Position numbers and translations under genes: made by a program
The notes under the pieces: generated by a model
What the model saw: the letters and a program-made list of their open reading frames with translations, nothing else
Told to the model about the DNA's origin: nothing
The model's database searches: none
Part shown: positions 56,619-64,000 of the stretch, one piece after another
Position numbering within the stretch: position 1 is the stretch's first letter
Layout: every line of letters starts with the position of its first letter
NCBI GenBank assembly: GCA_020161245.1
Contig: JAIUOK010000003.1
Location: forward strand, 81,033-145,032
DNA from: Actinomycetota bacterium
GTDB lineage: Bacteria; Actinomycetota; Actinomycetes; S36-B12; CAIYMF01
DNA length: 64,000 bases
Direction: 5' to 3'

Positions 56619-58277
56619 TCAGCGGGGCAGGTCGCGCCGGCGGACGCCGGCGATGCCCACGGCGAGCACCGCGGAGGCCAGCAGCGCGAGCACGACCAGC
56701 GGCGTCCAGCTCATCGGCTGGGCGGGCCACAGCGGCACGTGGCCGAAGGGGGAGCTCTGCTTCAGCCAGTCCGGCAGCCCGAGCACCTGGCCGAAGTAGC
56801 CAGCGAGCACGCACCACACGAGCACCAGCCAGGCGACCGCTGCCGCCCAGCGCGGCAGGACGCCCACGAGCGCGAGGGGGATCGCGACCACGAGCCACAC
56901 CGCAGGCGCCATGAGCAGCGAGGCGAGCATCGCGCGCCACGCCTGACCGGCGACGTCGCCGTCGGATGCGCCGAACACGGCGCCGAGGGAGAGCCCGCCG
57001 ACCACGAGCAGGAGCGTCGCCCCGACGAGAGCGGTGGAGCCGTGGCCGAGCAGCCACTGCACGCGCGAGCGCGCGGTCGACAGCACGAGCTCGGCGCGGC
57101 CGTCCTCCTCCTCGGCGCGCAGGCGCAGGGCGGTGGAGATCCCGAGCCCGGCGGCGATCAGGCCGAAGAGGCCGGTCATGGTCACGAGGAACAGGTCGTG
57201 CAGATCGGCCGGACCGCCCGCGATCTTCTCGAGGATGGCGATCATGTCCGGGTTGCTCTCGACGAGCTGCACCGACGTGGTGAGCATCGAGCCCTCGAGG
57301 GCACCGAGAGCCGCGACCGCGACGAGCCACACCAGCAGGTAGGTGCGGTCGAGCCGCCACGCGAGGGAGACGGGGCCGGAGATCCACGACGGCGCTGAGC
57401 GGCGGCCCCGGCGCTGGGCCACCAGGCCGTCGCCGAGGTCGCGGCGGGCCGCGACGTGCAGGCCCGCGAGCGCCAGCGCGGCCGCCACCACCACGGAGAG
57501 CGCGATCAGCCACCAGCGCTCGCCGGCGTACGCGCGGGTCTGCTGCATCCAGCCGAACGGAGTCGCCCACACCAGCGGGCTGCCGTCCTGGCTGTTGCCG
57601 TACGCGGTCACGACGAAGGCGAGGCCGACGACGAGCCCGGCGAGCCCGTTGGCCCCTCGCGAGGTCCGCGCGATCTGCGCGGTCAGCGAGGCGACGCCGG
57701 CGAACACCAGCGCGGCCGCGGCGATGGTGCAGGCGAGCGCGACCGATCCCGCGACGCCCAGACCGAGCGCAGCGAGGAGCACGGCCGCCACCACTGCGAA
57801 AGAGGCGAGGAGCACCGCGGCCGAGAGGACCGCGGCCGCCAGGGGCGCCGCGCGCCCCACCGCCCCGCCGAGCACCAGCTCCATGCGTCCCTCGGCCTCG
57901 TCCGCGCGGGAGTGCCGGACGACGAGGAAGGACACCACCAGGGCCAGCACGAGGACCGTGCTGGTGCCGGCCCGCCAGGCCGTCAGCCCGCCCGTGGACA
58001 GGGGATCGAAGATCGGGCCGAGGATGGAGCGCAGCGTGGGGTCGCCGGCGAGCGACTGCGCGAGGCCGAGGCGGTCCGCCTCTGTCGGGTAGAGGCGGTC
58101 CCAGGAGCTGGCCACGGCGACCAGCAGCACGGCGCTGCCCACCGACCAGGCCGGGATCCGGATGCGGTCGCGCCGCAGCGCGAGGCGCAGCAGCCCGCCC
58201 GTGCCGGCGAACGCGGAGCGCGGCGCGCGCGACAGCACGATGTCGACATGCGTGGCCGGAGGGGCCGTGGTCGTCAT
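56619..58277 (-). CDS. ABC-2 type exporter permease
   Basis: 552 residues with about twelve membrane helices, i.e. two fused ABC-2 halves (about 25-270 and 295-545), each starting with a polar segment before TM1 (GLLRLALRRDRIRIPAWSVG; SLAWRLDRTYLLVWLVAV). In both halves RADEAEGRMELVLG / RAEEEDGRAELVLS precedes a helix, a hallmark of actinobacterial TetR-linked ABC-2 exporters for polyketide-like compounds. ATG at 58277 overlaps the stop of the ATPase gene. Confidence 0.88.
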   Translation of the reverse strand: MTTTAPPATHVDIVLSRAPRSAFAGTGGLLRLALRRDRIRIPAWSVGSAVLLVAVASSWDRLYPTEADRLGLAQSLAGDPTLRSILGPIFDPLSTGGLTAWRAGTSTVLVLALVVSFLVVRHSRADEAEGRMELVLGGAVGRAAPLAAAVLSAAVLLASFAVVAAVLLAALGLGVAGSVALACTIAAAALVFAGVASLTAQIARTSRGANGLAGLVVGLAFVVTAYGNSQDGSPLVWATPFGWMQQTRAYAGERWWLIALSVVVAAALALAGLHVAARRDLGDGLVAQRRGRRSAPSWISGPVSLAWRLDRTYLLVWLVAVAALGALEGSMLTTSVQLVESNPDMIAILEKIAGGPADLHDLFLVTMTGLFGLIAAGLGISTALRLRAEEEDGRAELVLSTARSRVQWLLGHGSTALVGATLLLVVGGLSLGAVFGASDGDVAGQAWRAMLASLLMAPAVWLVVAIPLALVGVLPRWAAAVAWLVLVWCVLAGYFGQVLGLPDWLKQSSPFGHVPLWPAQPMSWTPLVVLALLASAVLAVGIAGVRRRDLPR

Positions 58278-59173
58278 CGCGCGCCGTCCGCCTGCTCGTA
58301 GTAGCGGAGGAACATCTCCTCGAGCGTCGGAGGGCGGCTCTCGAGGCTGACCACGCCCGCGGCGGCCAGATGCGAGAGCAGCTCGTCGAGGTGCGCCGGC
58401 TCGACGGCGCAGCGCAGCGTCGTCCCGTCGTAGGACACGTCGGCCAGGCCGGGGACGTCCTCGATGCCGTGCAGCTCGTGCCCGGTGACAGCAACGATCG
58501 TCATCCGCTGAAGGTGCCGCAGCTCGGCGAGCGAGCCGCTCTCGACGATGCGGCCGGCCCGCACGATCGAGATGCGGTCGCATACGGCGTCGACCTCGGC
58601 GAGCACGTGGCTCGACAGCAGCACGGTGCGACCGGCGCGGTGGAGCGCCGCGACCTCGGTCCGGAACACCTCCGACATCAGCGGGTCGAGGCCGTCGGTG
58701 GGCTCGTCGAAGACGTAGAGCTCGACGTCGGCGGCCAGTGCCGCGATGAGCGCGACCTTCTGCCGGTTGCCCTTGGAGTACGCCGACACCTTCACGCCGG
58801 GGTCGAGCGCGAACGCGTCGACGAGTCGCTCGCGGCGCGCGTCGTCGTCGCCCCCGCGCATGCGGCCCAGGATGTCGAGGGTCTCGCCGCCCGTGAGCGA
58901 CGGCCACAGCGACACATCGCCGGGGACGTAGGAGAGCCGCGAGTGCAGCGCGACGGCGTCGCGCCACGGGTCGCCGCCGAGCAGCGACACGGAGCCGGCG
59001 TCCGCCCGGAGCAGCCCCATGAGGATGCGCAGCGTCGTGGTCTTGCCGGCACCGTTAGGACCGAGGAACCCGTGGACCTCGCCCGGCTGCACCACGAGAT
59101 CGAGCCCGTCGAGCGCGTGCGTGGAGCCGAAGGACTTGCGGAGGTCGCGGACATCGATCACGGGACCGGTCAT
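58274..59173 (-). CDS. ABC-2 type exporter ATP-binding protein
   Basis: 299 residues. Walker A GPNGAGKTTTLRILMGL (about 38-54), signature YSKGNRQKVALIAAL (a variant of SGGQ seen in this subfamily), Walker B LYVFDEPTDGLDP and H-loop SSHVLAEV; the C-terminal 80 residues form the usual DrrA-like regulatory extension ending TLEEMFLRYYE. It partners the permease overlapping it. TAGCGT stands 7 nt before the ATG at 59173, suggesting a leaderless mRNA. Substrate unknown. Confidence 0.92.
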   Translation of the reverse strand: MTGPVIDVRDLRKSFGSTHALDGLDLVVQPGEVHGFLGPNGAGKTTTLRILMGLLRADAGSVSLLGGDPWRDAVALHSRLSYVPGDVSLWPSLTGGETLDILGRMRGGDDDARRERLVDAFALDPGVKVSAYSKGNRQKVALIAALAADVELYVFDEPTDGLDPLMSEVFRTEVAALHRAGRTVLLSSHVLAEVDAVCDRISIVRAGRIVESGSLAELRHLQRMTIVAVTGHELHGIEDVPGLADVSYDGTTLRCAVEPAHLDELLSHLAAAGVVSLESRPPTLEEMFLRYYEQADGAR

Positions 59174-59284
59174 GAGCCTCACGCTACGCCCGTGGGGCAC
59201 CGCTGATCCGACCGAGCGGCCGTGGGTCCGCGAGCGAGCGCCGGCGCGGCCGAAACGCGGGCGACAGCGGCCGAGCGCCCGCCG

Positions 59285-59405
59285 TACGGTGGGGGGAGCA
59301 GCGCGCCGACGGGGCGCGCCACCGGTGCTGCCAGGAGGAGCCATGACCGCCCTCGTCCGCTCCGGCGCGCCCGGGACCGCTTGCGGCTGAGGCTCTCTCA
59401 GCCGC
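59285..59405 (+). promoter_or_regulatory. candidate rsgA leader: -10, mini-ORF and hairpin
   Basis: TACGGT (59285-59290) fits a -10 element. Downstream come a 15-codon ORF with a strong ribosome-binding site (59343-59390) and a 9-bp hairpin GCGGCTGAG/CTCAGCCGC (59383-59405) that covers the mini-ORF stop. Layout of an attenuator or translational-coupling leader; mechanism is inference. Confidence 0.45.
59343..59390 (+). CDS. 15-residue leader-peptide candidate upstream of rsgA
   Basis: AGGAGG lies 4 nt before the ATG, one of the strongest ribosome-binding sites in the window. The peptide reads MTALVRSGAPGTACG and stops within the hairpin at 59383-59405. The small size and position 108 nt before the rsgA start suggest a regulatory uORF rather than a functional protein. 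Confidence 0.45.
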   Translation: MTALVRSGAPGTACG

Positions 59406-59498
59406 CCCGCCCGACGCCGGACCTCCGTCCCCCGCGTGCACACGCGCACGCACCCCTCCGCGGCGCCCTCGTCGCCGCGGCGTCCATCGGAGCCCGCG

Positions 59499-60548
59499 TT
59501 GACCTTCGTCCCCTCCCTGGCCGATCTCGGCTGGGATCCCACCTCCATCCCGCCGTCCGTCGATGCCGGCGGGCTGCGTCCCGCGCGCGTCACGCTGCAG
59601 GGCCGCGACGTCTGGCGCGTGCACGACGGCGTCGCCGAGCACGTCGTCGCTGTCCGCGGCCGGCTGCGGGCGTCGTCCGAGCTGCCGGTCGCCGGCGACT
59701 GGGTGCTGCTCGGCGGCGCCCCTGACGGCTACGTCGTCGAGTCGGTCCTGCCGCGCAGGTCCGCGCTCGTCCGCAAGGCAGCCGGTGCGCGCACCGAGGC
59801 GCAGGTCGTCGCCGCCAACGTCGACGTTGTCCTGGTCTGTGCTCCTGCGCACTCGCTCAACCCCCGCCGGCTCGAGCGCGAGCTCACCCTGGTGTGGGAG
59901 TCGGGGGCGACGCCGGTCGTCGTCGTCACCAAGTCCGACCTGCTCGGCGACGACGTCGTCGAGACGCTCGCCGAGGTGCGCGACGTCGCGATCGGCGTCG
60001 ACGTCCTGGCGGTGTCGTCGTACGACGGCGACGGGCTCGACGCCGTCCGGGCCCTCATGCCGCCGGGCACCACCGGTGCCGTGATCGGCCCGTCGGGCGC
60101 CGGCAAGTCGACGCTGGTCAACGCCCTCGTCGGCGAGCAGCTGCTCGCGACGACGGCGGTGCGCGAGAGCGACAACCGCGGCGTGCACACGACCACGGCG
60201 CGGCACCTCGTGCCGCTGCCGGGCGGCGGGCTCGTGCTCGACACACCGGGCATGCGCGAGCTGGCGCTGTGGGCCGACGACGACGCGCTCGAGGCCACGT
60301 TCGTCGACGTCGACGAGATCGCGCGCGACTGCCGCTTCTCGGACTGCTCGCACGAGTCGGAACCGGGATGCGCTGTGCTGCAGGCGGTCTCGGACGGCAT
60401 CCTCGACGACGACCGGCTCGCCTCGTGGCGCAAGCTGCAGCGCGAGCTCGCGCACCTCGCGCGCAAGCAGGACGTGCTGCTGCGCAACGAGGAGCGCAAG
60501 AAGTGGGCCCGCATCACCCGCGAGGCCCGCTCCCGCAGCAAGCCCTGA
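59499..60548 (+). CDS. rsgA: ribosome small-subunit-dependent GTPase RsgA-like
   Basis: 349 residues. OB-like N-terminus, then the circularly permuted GTPase order typical of RsgA/YjeQ: G4 VTKSDLL before G1 GPSGAGKSTLVNAL and G3 DTPGMRELAL, and a C-terminal zinc site C-x5-C-x-H-x5-C (CRFSDCSHESEPGC). RsgA checks late 30S assembly. The TTG at 59499 has GGAG 6 nt upstream and starts the protein where relatives begin (TFVPSLADLGWDP); an in-frame GTG at 59436 would add 21 low-complexity residues. Preceded by the mini-ORF leader, followed by a perfect 25-bp terminator. Confidence 0.88.
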   Translation: MTFVPSLADLGWDPTSIPPSVDAGGLRPARVTLQGRDVWRVHDGVAEHVVAVRGRLRASSELPVAGDWVLLGGAPDGYVVESVLPRRSALVRKAAGARTEAQVVAANVDVVLVCAPAHSLNPRRLERELTLVWESGATPVVVVTKSDLLGDDVVETLAEVRDVAIGVDVLAVSSYDGDGLDAVRALMPPGTTGAVIGPSGAGKSTLVNALVGEQLLATTAVRESDNRGVHTTTARHLVPLPGGGLVLDTPGMRELALWADDDALEATFVDVDEIARDCRFSDCSHESEPGCAVLQAVSDGILDDDRLASWRKLQRELAHLARKQDVLLRNEERKKWARITREARSRSKP

Positions 60549-60605
60549 CCCGCTCTGGATGGGTGAGCGACGCCGGTAGCCGTCGCTCACCCATCCAGAG
60601 CGGGT
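60548..60605. terminator. bidirectional terminator, perfect 25-bp stem
   Basis: 25-nt arms (60548-60572 and 60581-60605) with no mismatch, 8-nt loop CCGGTAGC, between convergent rsgA and the AraC-type regulator gene. The left arm begins at the last base of the rsgA stop codon. Confidence 0.85.
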
Positions 60606-60607
60606 TC

Positions 60608-61660
60608 CTACGCCGTGCGCTCCTCGTCCTCGGCCACGCAGCAGAACGTGCGCCTGTACGCCTGGGGCGAGATGCCGCGGATCCGGCCGAAGTGGTGGCG
60701 CAGCACGGTGCCCGAGCCGAACCCCACCTTCGACGCGATCTCGTCGACGCCGAGGGTGGTCTCCTCCAGCAGGCGCGACGCGGCGTCCACGCGGCGCGCG
60801 AGCAGCCAGCTGTACGGCGTCGTGCCGGTCTCGTCGCGGAACCGGCGGGCGAAGGTGCGCGGGCTCATGAGCGCGTGCGACGCCATGTCGTCGACGCCGA
60901 GCTCCTGGTCGAGGTTGGCGATGATCCAGTCCATCGTCGGGCCGAGGCCGTCGTCGGCGCAGACGGGGACGGGGAGCGCGACGTACTGCGCCTGGCCGCC
61001 GTCGCGGTGGGGCGGCACGACCATGCGGCGGGCGATGGCGTTGGCGACGCGCGATCCGTAGTCCTGCCGGACGACGTGCAGGCACAGGTCGATGCCGGCG
61101 GCGGTGCCGGCGCTGGTGAGGATCGGGCCGTCCTCGACGTAGAGGACGTCGGGCTGCACGTCGACGAGCGGGAACCGCTGCGCGAACTCCTCGACGTAGC
61201 GCCAGTGGGTGGTGGCCTTCCGCCCGTCGAGTAGACCTGCCGCCGCGGCGACGAACGACCCCGAGCAGACGGTGAGGATGCGGCCGCCGCGCTCGACGAC
61301 GGCGTGCAGTGCCTCGACGACCGCGGGGTCGATCTCGAGGTCGATGTGCGGCCAGGTCTCGAGCCCCAGGGCGGGGATGCAGACGATGTCGGCAGTGGCG
61401 ACGCGCTCGAGCCGGTGCTCGGGAAGCAGGTCCATCCCGCCGTACGACGCGTGCACCCGCTCGTGCACGGAGGCGACCGCGAAGTCGAACCTCGGCACGC
61501 CGTCGCCGGTGCGGTCGATGCCGAACACCTCGTAGACGACGCCGAGCTCGAACGGCGCGTAGTGCTCGCCGACGAGCAGGGCCACGACGTCGACGGCCGG
61601 GCGACGCACCTCGGGCTCGGGGCGGTTCTGGAGCGGCTGCTGGCTGGATTGCTGTGCCAT
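60608..61660 (-). CDS. GlxA-family AraC-type transcriptional regulator
   Basis: 350 residues. A DJ-1/PfpI-like domain (about 22-205) with TVCSGSFVAAAAGLLDGRKATTHW around the nucleophile-elbow Cys, then a double AraC HTH (about 240-340: DMASHALMSPRTFARRFRDETGTTPYSWLLARRVDAASRLL and VGFGSGTVLRHHFGRIRGISPQAYRRTF). GlxA-type regulators often control detoxification or amine catabolism. ATG at 61660. Upstream TGCCA/TGGCA repeats (61671-61716) may be its operator and are shared with the divergent small ORF. Confidence 0.9.
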   Translation of the reverse strand: MAQQSSQQPLQNRPEPEVRRPAVDVVALLVGEHYAPFELGVVYEVFGIDRTGDGVPRFDFAVASVHERVHASYGGMDLLPEHRLERVATADIVCIPALGLETWPHIDLEIDPAVVEALHAVVERGGRILTVCSGSFVAAAAGLLDGRKATTHWRYVEEFAQRFPLVDVQPDVLYVEDGPILTSAGTAAGIDLCLHVVRQDYGSRVANAIARRMVVPPHRDGGQAQYVALPVPVCADDGLGPTMDWIIANLDQELGVDDMASHALMSPRTFARRFRDETGTTPYSWLLARRVDAASRLLEETTLGVDEIASKVGFGSGTVLRHHFGRIRGISPQAYRRTFCCVAEDEERTA

Positions 61661-61670
61661 AGCCGCATGC

Positions 61671-61716
61671 TGCCACGTTTCTGGCAGTAAGTCTACGCAG
61701 ACTGTCGTTCCTGCCA
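61671..61716. promoter_or_regulatory. TGCCA/TGGCA repeats in the divergent promoter region
   Basis: TGCCA-N6-TGGCA (61671-61686) plus another TGCCA at 61712-61716 followed by GTGGCG. Repeated half-sites between a regulator gene and a divergent gene are typical of AraC-type operators. Confidence 0.4.
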
Positions 61717-61753
61717 CTGTGGCGGGATCCTGGATCGGAGCAGGATTCCTGCC

Positions 61754-61912
61754 ATGACGATCCTCATCCTGCTCGTGCTGCTGGGGGCAGCCGCCGTCGC
61801 CGCCCTCCTCCGCGACCTGCGTCGCGACCCGGCCCGTTCCATCCCGGGCTCCCACGCCGACGCCTTCGCCCCCCGCTGGGCCGACGCCGGCACCGGCCGC
61901 TGGTCGCTGTGA
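61754..61912 (+). CDS. 52-residue single-span membrane protein
   Basis: One N-terminal membrane helix (TILILLVLLGAAAVAALL), then RDLRRDPARSIPGSHADAFAPRWADAGTGRW, a soluble tail. CAGGAT stands 7 nt before the ATG, as for other apparently leaderless genes here. Divergent from the GlxA-type regulator. No family recognised. Confidence 0.5.
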   Translation: MTILILLVLLGAAAVAALLRDLRRDPARSIPGSHADAFAPRWADAGTGRWSL

Positions 61913-62075
61913 GCGATCCCGGCTCCTCCTGTCGCCGCCCACCGGCACCCGGCCCCGGCCGCCGCACCTGATCCCCCGATCCGCGGCGCCGGGGCCGATC
62001 CACGTCCGGACCGCGCGCGGCACCGGCGTCCGCTGCGCCCGCTCCGCCGGCTCCGGGCGGTGCCACCCTCGCGGC

Positions 62076-62909
62076 ATGACCTCGGAGCAGGCACGGCAGA
62101 TCGGCCGGCTGTTCGACACGCTGGCGCCGGAGTACGACTCGGTCGGCGTCGAGTTCTTCGGACCAATCGCCTCGAGCCTCGTGACGGCCCTGGCACCTCG
62201 CGCCGGCGAGCGCTGGCTCGACATGGGATGCGGCCGCGGCGCCGTTCTGCTGCGCGCCGCACCCGTGCTCGGCGACCGGGGGCTGGCGGTGGGCACCGAT
62301 ATCTCCGCCGGCATGCTCGAGGCCTGCCATGACGCCGTGCACCGAGCCGGCCTGACCAACGTCGCGCTGCACCAGGACGACGCGCAGGCGCCGTCCCTGC
62401 CCGCCGTTCCGGGCGGCTTCCACGCGATCGCGTCGTCGGCGGTGGTCTTCTTCCTCCCCGACCCGGCTGCGGCACTGTCGGCGTGGCTGCCGCTCGCGGC
62501 ACCCGGCGGCCGGCTCGGCATCACCACCTTCGCCGAGCTCGACCCCCGCTGGCAGGCGCTGGACAGGCTGTTCGACCCCTACCTGCCTGTCGACATGCTC
62601 GACGCCAGGACCACCGGGGCGGCCGGCCCGTTCGCGAGCGACGACGGCGTCGAGGAGCTGGTGGCGGGCGCGGGCTGGGCCGAGGTCAGGACCGTGAGCG
62701 ACGAGGTCGAAGTGCGCTTCGCCTCCCCGGAGCACTGGCGCCGCTTCTCGATGTCGACCGGCCAGCGGCGCATGTGGGCTCTGGTCCCCGACGACGAGCG
62801 CCAGTCCGTGGTCGACCGTGCCTTCGCCCAGCTGAGCGCCGACTCCGCCGCCGACGGGTCGACGACGTACTGGCAGCGGTTCCGCCACACCCTCGCCGTC
62901 CGGCCCTGA
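62076..62909 (+). CDS. class I SAM-dependent methyltransferase
   Basis: 277 residues. Motif I WLDMGCGRGAVLLRAAP (about 47-63), acidic loop GTDISAGMLE, motif IV-like GGFHAIASSAVVFFLPDP and post-motif APGGRLGITTFAE. Resembles UbiE/Methyltransf_11 small-molecule enzymes. CACCCT lies 6 nt before the ATG and there is no Shine-Dalgarno sequence. Substrate unknown. Confidence 0.88.
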   Translation: MTSEQARQIGRLFDTLAPEYDSVGVEFFGPIASSLVTALAPRAGERWLDMGCGRGAVLLRAAPVLGDRGLAVGTDISAGMLEACHDAVHRAGLTNVALHQDDAQAPSLPAVPGGFHAIASSAVVFFLPDPAAALSAWLPLAAPGGRLGITTFAELDPRWQALDRLFDPYLPVDMLDARTTGAAGPFASDDGVEELVAGAGWAEVRTVSDEVEVRFASPEHWRRFSMSTGQRRMWALVPDDERQSVVDRAFAQLSADSAADGSTTYWQRFRHTLAVRP

Positions 62910-62991
62910 GCCGTCCCTGGTTCGCGGGGGCCGGGAATCCGGGGGAGGGCGGGGCGGTTGTCGGTCGGACACCGACCCACGAGGAGCCCCC

Positions 62992-63765
62992 ATGGCCGAC
63001 GCCGCCGACTTCATCGCCGCCTACCGCCGCAGCCACGACCGGCTGGTCGCCGCGTCTGAGGGGCTCACGGAGGAGCAGCTGCGGTCGCAGTCGTTCGACA
63101 CGGAGTGGTCGGTCGCGCAGGTGCTCTCGCACCTCGGCAGCGGCGCGGAGATCTTCGGCCACATCGTCGATGCGGGCGCCGCGGGGGAAGACGCGCCCGG
63201 CATGGATGTGTACCAGGGCATCTGGGCCGTCTGGGACGCCAAGGACGCCGTGTCGATGCGCGATGACGCACTGGCCCAGGACTCCGCCCTCACCGAGCGG
63301 CTCGGAGGCCTGACGTCCGAGGAGGCCGACGCGTTCGGCATCACGCTGTGGGCGGGCCCGATGGACCTCGCCGCCGTCGTGCGCATGCGCCTGTCGGAGC
63401 ACGCGCTGCACACCTGGGACGTCCAGGCCTCGTTCAGCACCTCGCCGACAGTCCCTGCGGATCTCGCAGGCCTGCTGCTGCCCGGCCTGGCCGCTATGGC
63501 CGGGCGCGCGGGCAAGGTGCAGGACCCCGGCTACCGCGTGGTGCTGGAGTCCACCGACGGCCACGGCGCGTTCACGGTGTCGACCGGCGACCCGGTAACG
63601 CTGTCCGACGGAGCCGACGCCGACGCGGACGGCGTGGTGCGCCTGCCGTCCGAGGCGATCCTGCGGCTGCTGGCGGGCCGGCTGCGCCCGGACTACACCC
63701 CGGCGCTCGAGGAGTCCGGCGATCGCGGGATCGCCGACCTGCGCGAGGCCTTCCCCGGCTTCTAG
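62992..63765 (+). CDS. maleylpyruvate isomerase-family (MDMPI/DinB-like) protein
   Basis: 257 residues. N-terminal DinB-like bundle (DFIAAYRRSHDRLVAASEGLTEEQLRSQSFDTEWSVAQVLSHLGSGAEIF) with His46-region and a later RLSEHALHTWDVQA supplying metal-ligand histidines, as in mycothiol-dependent isomerases. The C-terminal 100 residues are the MDMPI_C-like part. It is a distant relative of the gene at 40243-41088. CACGAGGAGCCCCC precedes the ATG. Reaction unknown. Confidence 0.85.
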   Translation: MADAADFIAAYRRSHDRLVAASEGLTEEQLRSQSFDTEWSVAQVLSHLGSGAEIFGHIVDAGAAGEDAPGMDVYQGIWAVWDAKDAVSMRDDALAQDSALTERLGGLTSEEADAFGITLWAGPMDLAAVVRMRLSEHALHTWDVQASFSTSPTVPADLAGLLLPGLAAMAGRAGKVQDPGYRVVLESTDGHGAFTVSTGDPVTLSDGADADADGVVRLPSEAILRLLAGRLRPDYTPALEESGDRGIADLREAFPGF

Positions 63766-64000
63766 GGGCGAGGGAACGCTTCAGGGCGGGGATGCGTTAC
63801 GCACGGGCTGTGATCGTTGCGCCTTCGTGTCCTACCGGGTTCGCTCGGCCGGAGAACGCATGTCGCGCAGGACATTTCGGGCTTTACGCCCACGGGTCGA
63901 AGCGCTGTGCGACGACTCGAGCACACAGCGTCGATAGGCGTCACCCTCTAGGAGACGGACCAGTCCAAGCCCTTGCGGCGGGGTCGTCACCAGGAGTAAG
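63766..64000 (+). other. right-end intergenic region
   Basis: 235 bp with no supported gene. The last bases (CCAGGAGTAAG) look like a ribosome-binding site for a gene that starts just past the window edge, and GATAGGCGTCACCCT at about 63933-63948 could hold its promoter. No strong hairpin is seen. Confidence 0.4.

Noticed and set aside
63762..63944. 60-codon reverse open frame at the right end
   Set aside because: No ribosome-binding site, no domain, and it overlaps the end of the upstream gene; more likely the leader of a gene beyond the edge.

Overview
The window is a 64-kb piece of a very GC-rich (roughly 70% or more by eye) bacterial chromosome. The gene set points to an actinomycete: rpsF-ssb-rpsR-rplI-dnaB order, cydABDC, SigE-family sigma factor, FadE5-like acyl-CoA dehydrogenase, AbiEi/DUF559-type proteins, and many genes that appear leaderless with a TANNNT hexamer about 6-7 nt before the start codon. 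Family or genus cannot be fixed from the sequence alone. There is no rRNA, tRNA, CRISPR, integrase or transposase gene that I can see, so this reads as core chromosome. The rpsF-dnaB block and a DnaA-box cluster suggest it lies not far from oriC (inference).

Layout. 1-5.4 kb: end of a MalY-type PLP enzyme (reverse), then a PadR repressor with an ABC ATPase and FtsX-type permease in an overlapping operon. 5.6-7.5 kb: rpsF, ssb, rpsR, rplI. 7.5-8.7 kb: an AbiEi/DUF559-like gene sitting exactly between two copies of a palindromic repeat. 8.7-11.1 kb (reverse): low-molecular-weight phosphatase, VOC protein, MATE exporter. 11.4-13.5 kb: DnaA boxes, dnaB, YbaK-like deacylase. 13.6-16.4 kb: VOC protein, small membrane protein, P-loop kinase-like protein, EamA exporter. 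16.7-22.5 kb: cytochrome bd oxidase and its CydDC assembly exporter. 22.7-24.5 kb: SigE-family sigma factor plus membrane-anchored partner. 24.5-26.6 kb: acetyltransferase and an iron-sulfur bacterial cryptochrome/photolyase, divergent around a long bipartite palindrome. 27-32 kb: a 1274-residue secreted subtilase and an HTH regulator. 32.0-32.8 kb: a small lipoprotein gene inside 46-bp inverted repeats. 32.9-35.3 kb: FAD oxidoreductase and divergent LysR regulator. 35.5-40.2 kb: branched-chain-type 2-oxoacid dehydrogenase E1alpha, E1beta, E2 and a translationally overlapping serine hydrolase with a non-standard start. 40-50.6 kb: MDMPI-like protein, acyl-CoA synthetase, nitrilase, DUF1801-MORN fusion, thioredoxin/NHL protein, isochorismatase, membrane hydrolase, MarR-MFS pair. 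50.7-54.4 kb: PAS-GGDEF-EAL protein, Sua5, a 36-residue peptide. 54.5-59.2 kb (reverse): FadE5-like dehydrogenase, ABC-2 exporter. 59.3-63.8 kb: upstream mini-ORF and RsgA GTPase, GlxA-type AraC regulator, a 52-residue membrane peptide, methyltransferase, MDMPI-like protein.

The most distinctive non-coding signal is a set of intergenic palindromes. Six (1087-1146, 7523-7578, 8631-8686, 22552-22615, 35332-35399, 47132-47187) share the ends GTAAC / GTKAC followed by CGCG-like bases but differ inside, with compensatory base changes; two swallow the stop codon of the preceding gene and two bracket the DUF559 gene. A second pair (24471-24526, 42561-42609) is built on GACTGATC. A third structure is the 0.7-kb inverted-repeat-bounded unit at 32075-32778.
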